The notes below the pieces were generated by a model that saw only the letters and a program-made list of their open reading frames with translations, had not been told where the DNA came from and made no database searches. A stretch of 64,000 nt of DNA. Origin: Pedobacter caeni. GTDB taxonomy: Bacteria; Bacteroidota; Bacteroidia; Sphingobacteriales; Sphingobacteriaceae. The translations under genes were made by a program, and so were the position numbers. This document shows, one piece after another, positions 62,555 to 64,000 of the stretch (the stretch's first letter is position 1; every line of letters begins with the position of its first letter). Where the stretch lies: positions 62,001 to 126,000 of the forward strand of contig NZ_FQUQ01000004.1 in assembly GCF_900129215.1 (NCBI RefSeq), given 5' to 3'.

Positions 62555-64000
62555 ATGGTATTATTCAATGAGTTTTCTACTATCCCAAGCCTCTTGAGAA
62601 ATGTGGTGGAAAACATCCATAAACCAGAGGAAACCTTTCTTATTCATAAGAAGAATACGGAATGGGAAGAAATCTCCTTTGGGAAAACACTTGAACACGC
62701 TGATGCTGTAGCCACATTTTTCCTCAACAAAGGAATCGTAAAGGGCGACAGGATGGGATTAATGATCGAAAATTCACCGGAATATGTGTTTTACGATCAG
62801 GGCATTCAACAGATTGGAGCCATTAATGTTTCCATCTATCCCACCCTATCCGAACATGAGGTAGAATACATCATCAACGACTCAGGAATCAAAGCCATAT
62901 TAATAGGCAATCCTTTTCTCTATAAAAAGATCGTTAAAATTGCAGGAAACTGCAGACAACTGTTATACATCATCCCCGTTTTTCCGGAGTATCAGAAGAT
63001 TGCTTTACCGGAAGACCTGAAAGCGGAGATCATTCCTTTTTCCGAAGTACTGGAACATCCGGTAAATGACGAAAACCGATCAGAAATTACACGTTTACGC
63101 ATGGCTTTAAGCCCTTCGGATATCTCCTCCCTGATCTATACTTCGGGCACCACAGGAACACCAAAGGGAGTGATGTTATCGCATTATAACTTTGTTGAAA
63201 ACGTAAGGGCCTGCCTGGAGCAGATCACAGTGATCAACGAAACAGACACATTTTTATCCTTCCTACCGTTGTCTCATGTATTTGAGCGTACTGCAACCTA
63301 TCATGTATGTTGTGCTCAGGGTTGTAAAATCGCCTACGCCCAAAGCCTGGAATTGCTGGCAAAAAACATGGGAGAGATCAAACCTACAGTGATGAGCTGT
63401 GTTCCCCGTTTACTGGAAAGGATTCATGATAAAGCCATCAAAAGCGGAACTGCTGAAGGTGGCCTAAAAGCGAAGATTTTCCTTTGGGCACTGGAAACCG
63501 GACAGGAATACCGCAGACAGAAAGAAGCAGGTAAAAATCCCGGAATCATCCTATCCGGCAAAAAGGCAATTGCCGAGAAACTGGTATTCAGCAAGATCAA
63601 AGAAAAAACCGGTGGAAGGCTAAAATTCATGCTTTCCGGCGGAGCAGCGCTTCCGAAAAATGTAGGCGAGTTTTTTGGTAACCTGGGAATTAAAGTACTG
63701 GAAGGATTCGGATTAACGGAAACTTCTCCGGTAATGGCGGTGACAGAATACGACAGACAGGTCTATGGAACTGTTGGCCGCGTAATTCCGGGAATAGAGA
63801 TTGGTATCCAAAATGTAGAAACAAAAGAAATACTGAGCATTCAGACACACGAAACATTCAAGGAAGACTATGAATGTGAAGAAGGAGAAATCATTGTTCG
63901 CGGTCATTGCGTCATGCAGGGATATTTCAATAAACCTGCAGAAACTGCGGAAGCGATAGACAAACACGACTGGTTCCATACCGGAGATATTGGCCGCTTC
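62555..64000 (+). CDS. Long-chain acyl-CoA synthetase (AMP-forming), 3' end outside window
   Basis: An open frame of 482 codons from ATG 62555 (MVLFNEFST) to the right edge, so the gene is truncated by the window. The AMP-binding loop YTSGTTGTPKGVMLSH lies near residues 192-207, and GFGLTETSPVM near 387-397 is the A5 motif; WFHTGDIG close to the edge is the A7 motif. The LPLSHVFERT stretch is typical of long-chain FadD-type enzymes. It activates fatty acids as acyl-CoA through an acyl-AMP intermediate. Confidence 0.93.
   Translation, partial: MVLFNEFSTIPSLLRNVVENIHKPEETFLIHKKNTEWEEISFGKTLEHADAVATFFLNKGIVKGDRMGLMIENSPEYVFYDQGIQQIGAINVSIYPTLSEHEVEYIINDSGIKAILIGNPFLYKKIVKIAGNCRQLLYIIPVFPEYQKIALPEDLKAEIIPFSEVLEHPVNDENRSEITRLRMALSPSDISSLIYTSGTTGTPKGVMLSHYNFVENVRACLEQITVINETDTFLSFLPLSHVFERTATYHVCCAQGCKIAYAQSLELLAKNMGEIKPTVMSCVPRLLERIHDKAIKSGTAEGGLKAKIFLWALETGQEYRRQKEAGKNPGIILSGKKAIAEKLVFSKIKEKTGGRLKFMLSGGAALPKNVGEFFGNLGIKVLEGFGLTETSPVMAVTEYDRQVYGTVGRVIPGIEIGIQNVETKEILSIQTHETFKEDYECEEGEIIVRGHCVMQGYFNKPAETAEAIDKHDWFHTGDIGRF

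Overview
The window reads as a chromosomal segment of a Bacteroidota bacterium, most likely Sphingobacteriaceae (Pedobacter-like; genus is inference). Support comes from several directions. Promoters match the Bacteroidota -7 box TAnnTTTG and genes lack strong Shine-Dalgarno sites. There are FecI/FecR/TonB-receptor modules with an STN domain and lipoproteins ending their signal in a lipobox Cys followed by Lys-Lys. Two-component propeller kinases, a futalosine-pathway MqnC, the alternative Bacteroidota GlmU-like protein and type B L31 are also present. No phage, insertion sequence, CRISPR array, rRNA or tRNA was recognised.

Layout. 1-3 kb: 3' part of a propeller sensor kinase plus NarL-type regulator. 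3-9.1 kb: lipoprotein, GH20 hexosaminidase, ORF6N protein, thioredoxin reductase and acyl-CoA carboxylase subunit, all on the minus strand. 9.2-17.3 kb: AraC regulator with DMT exporter, two small genes, DUF389 membrane protein, divergent MocR regulator and Bcr/CflA exporter, PP-loop ATPase, secreted protein. 17.3-20.1 kb: LOG protein, IMP dehydrogenase, DinB protein. 20.1-29.4 kb: an ECF sigma factor, FecR anti-sigma, TonB receptor and three surface lipoproteins, two of them beta-helix paralogues. 29.5-39.3 kb: S41 protease, two GNAT proteins (one fused to a SnoaL-like domain), PanE-like reductase, a TolC-HlyD-MFS efflux operon with a divergent AraC regulator, and another GNAT. 39.4-47.1 kb: two DUF3857/transglutaminase-like proteins, an M16 peptidase pair and mqnC. 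47.1-52.7 kb: two exported ferritin-like proteins, then a LytTR regulator with a propeller kinase. 53-64 kb: housekeeping genes (Mur-type ligase, PrmA, TpiA, GlmU-like, L31B, methylmalonyl-CoA epimerase, IscS-IscU-IscA) and the 5' part of an acyl-CoA synthetase that runs off the right edge.

The least ordinary signals are non-coding. A 63-bp hairpin element occurs twice (32752-32814 and 48765-48827), each about 25 nt upstream of the start codon of an unrelated gene. Several genes have a -7 promoter box exactly four nucleotides before ATG, which predicts leaderless mRNAs. The sigma/anti-sigma/TonB/lipoprotein locus has a 91-bp identical tract between its two beta-helix paralogues, and its substrate cannot be read from the sequence.
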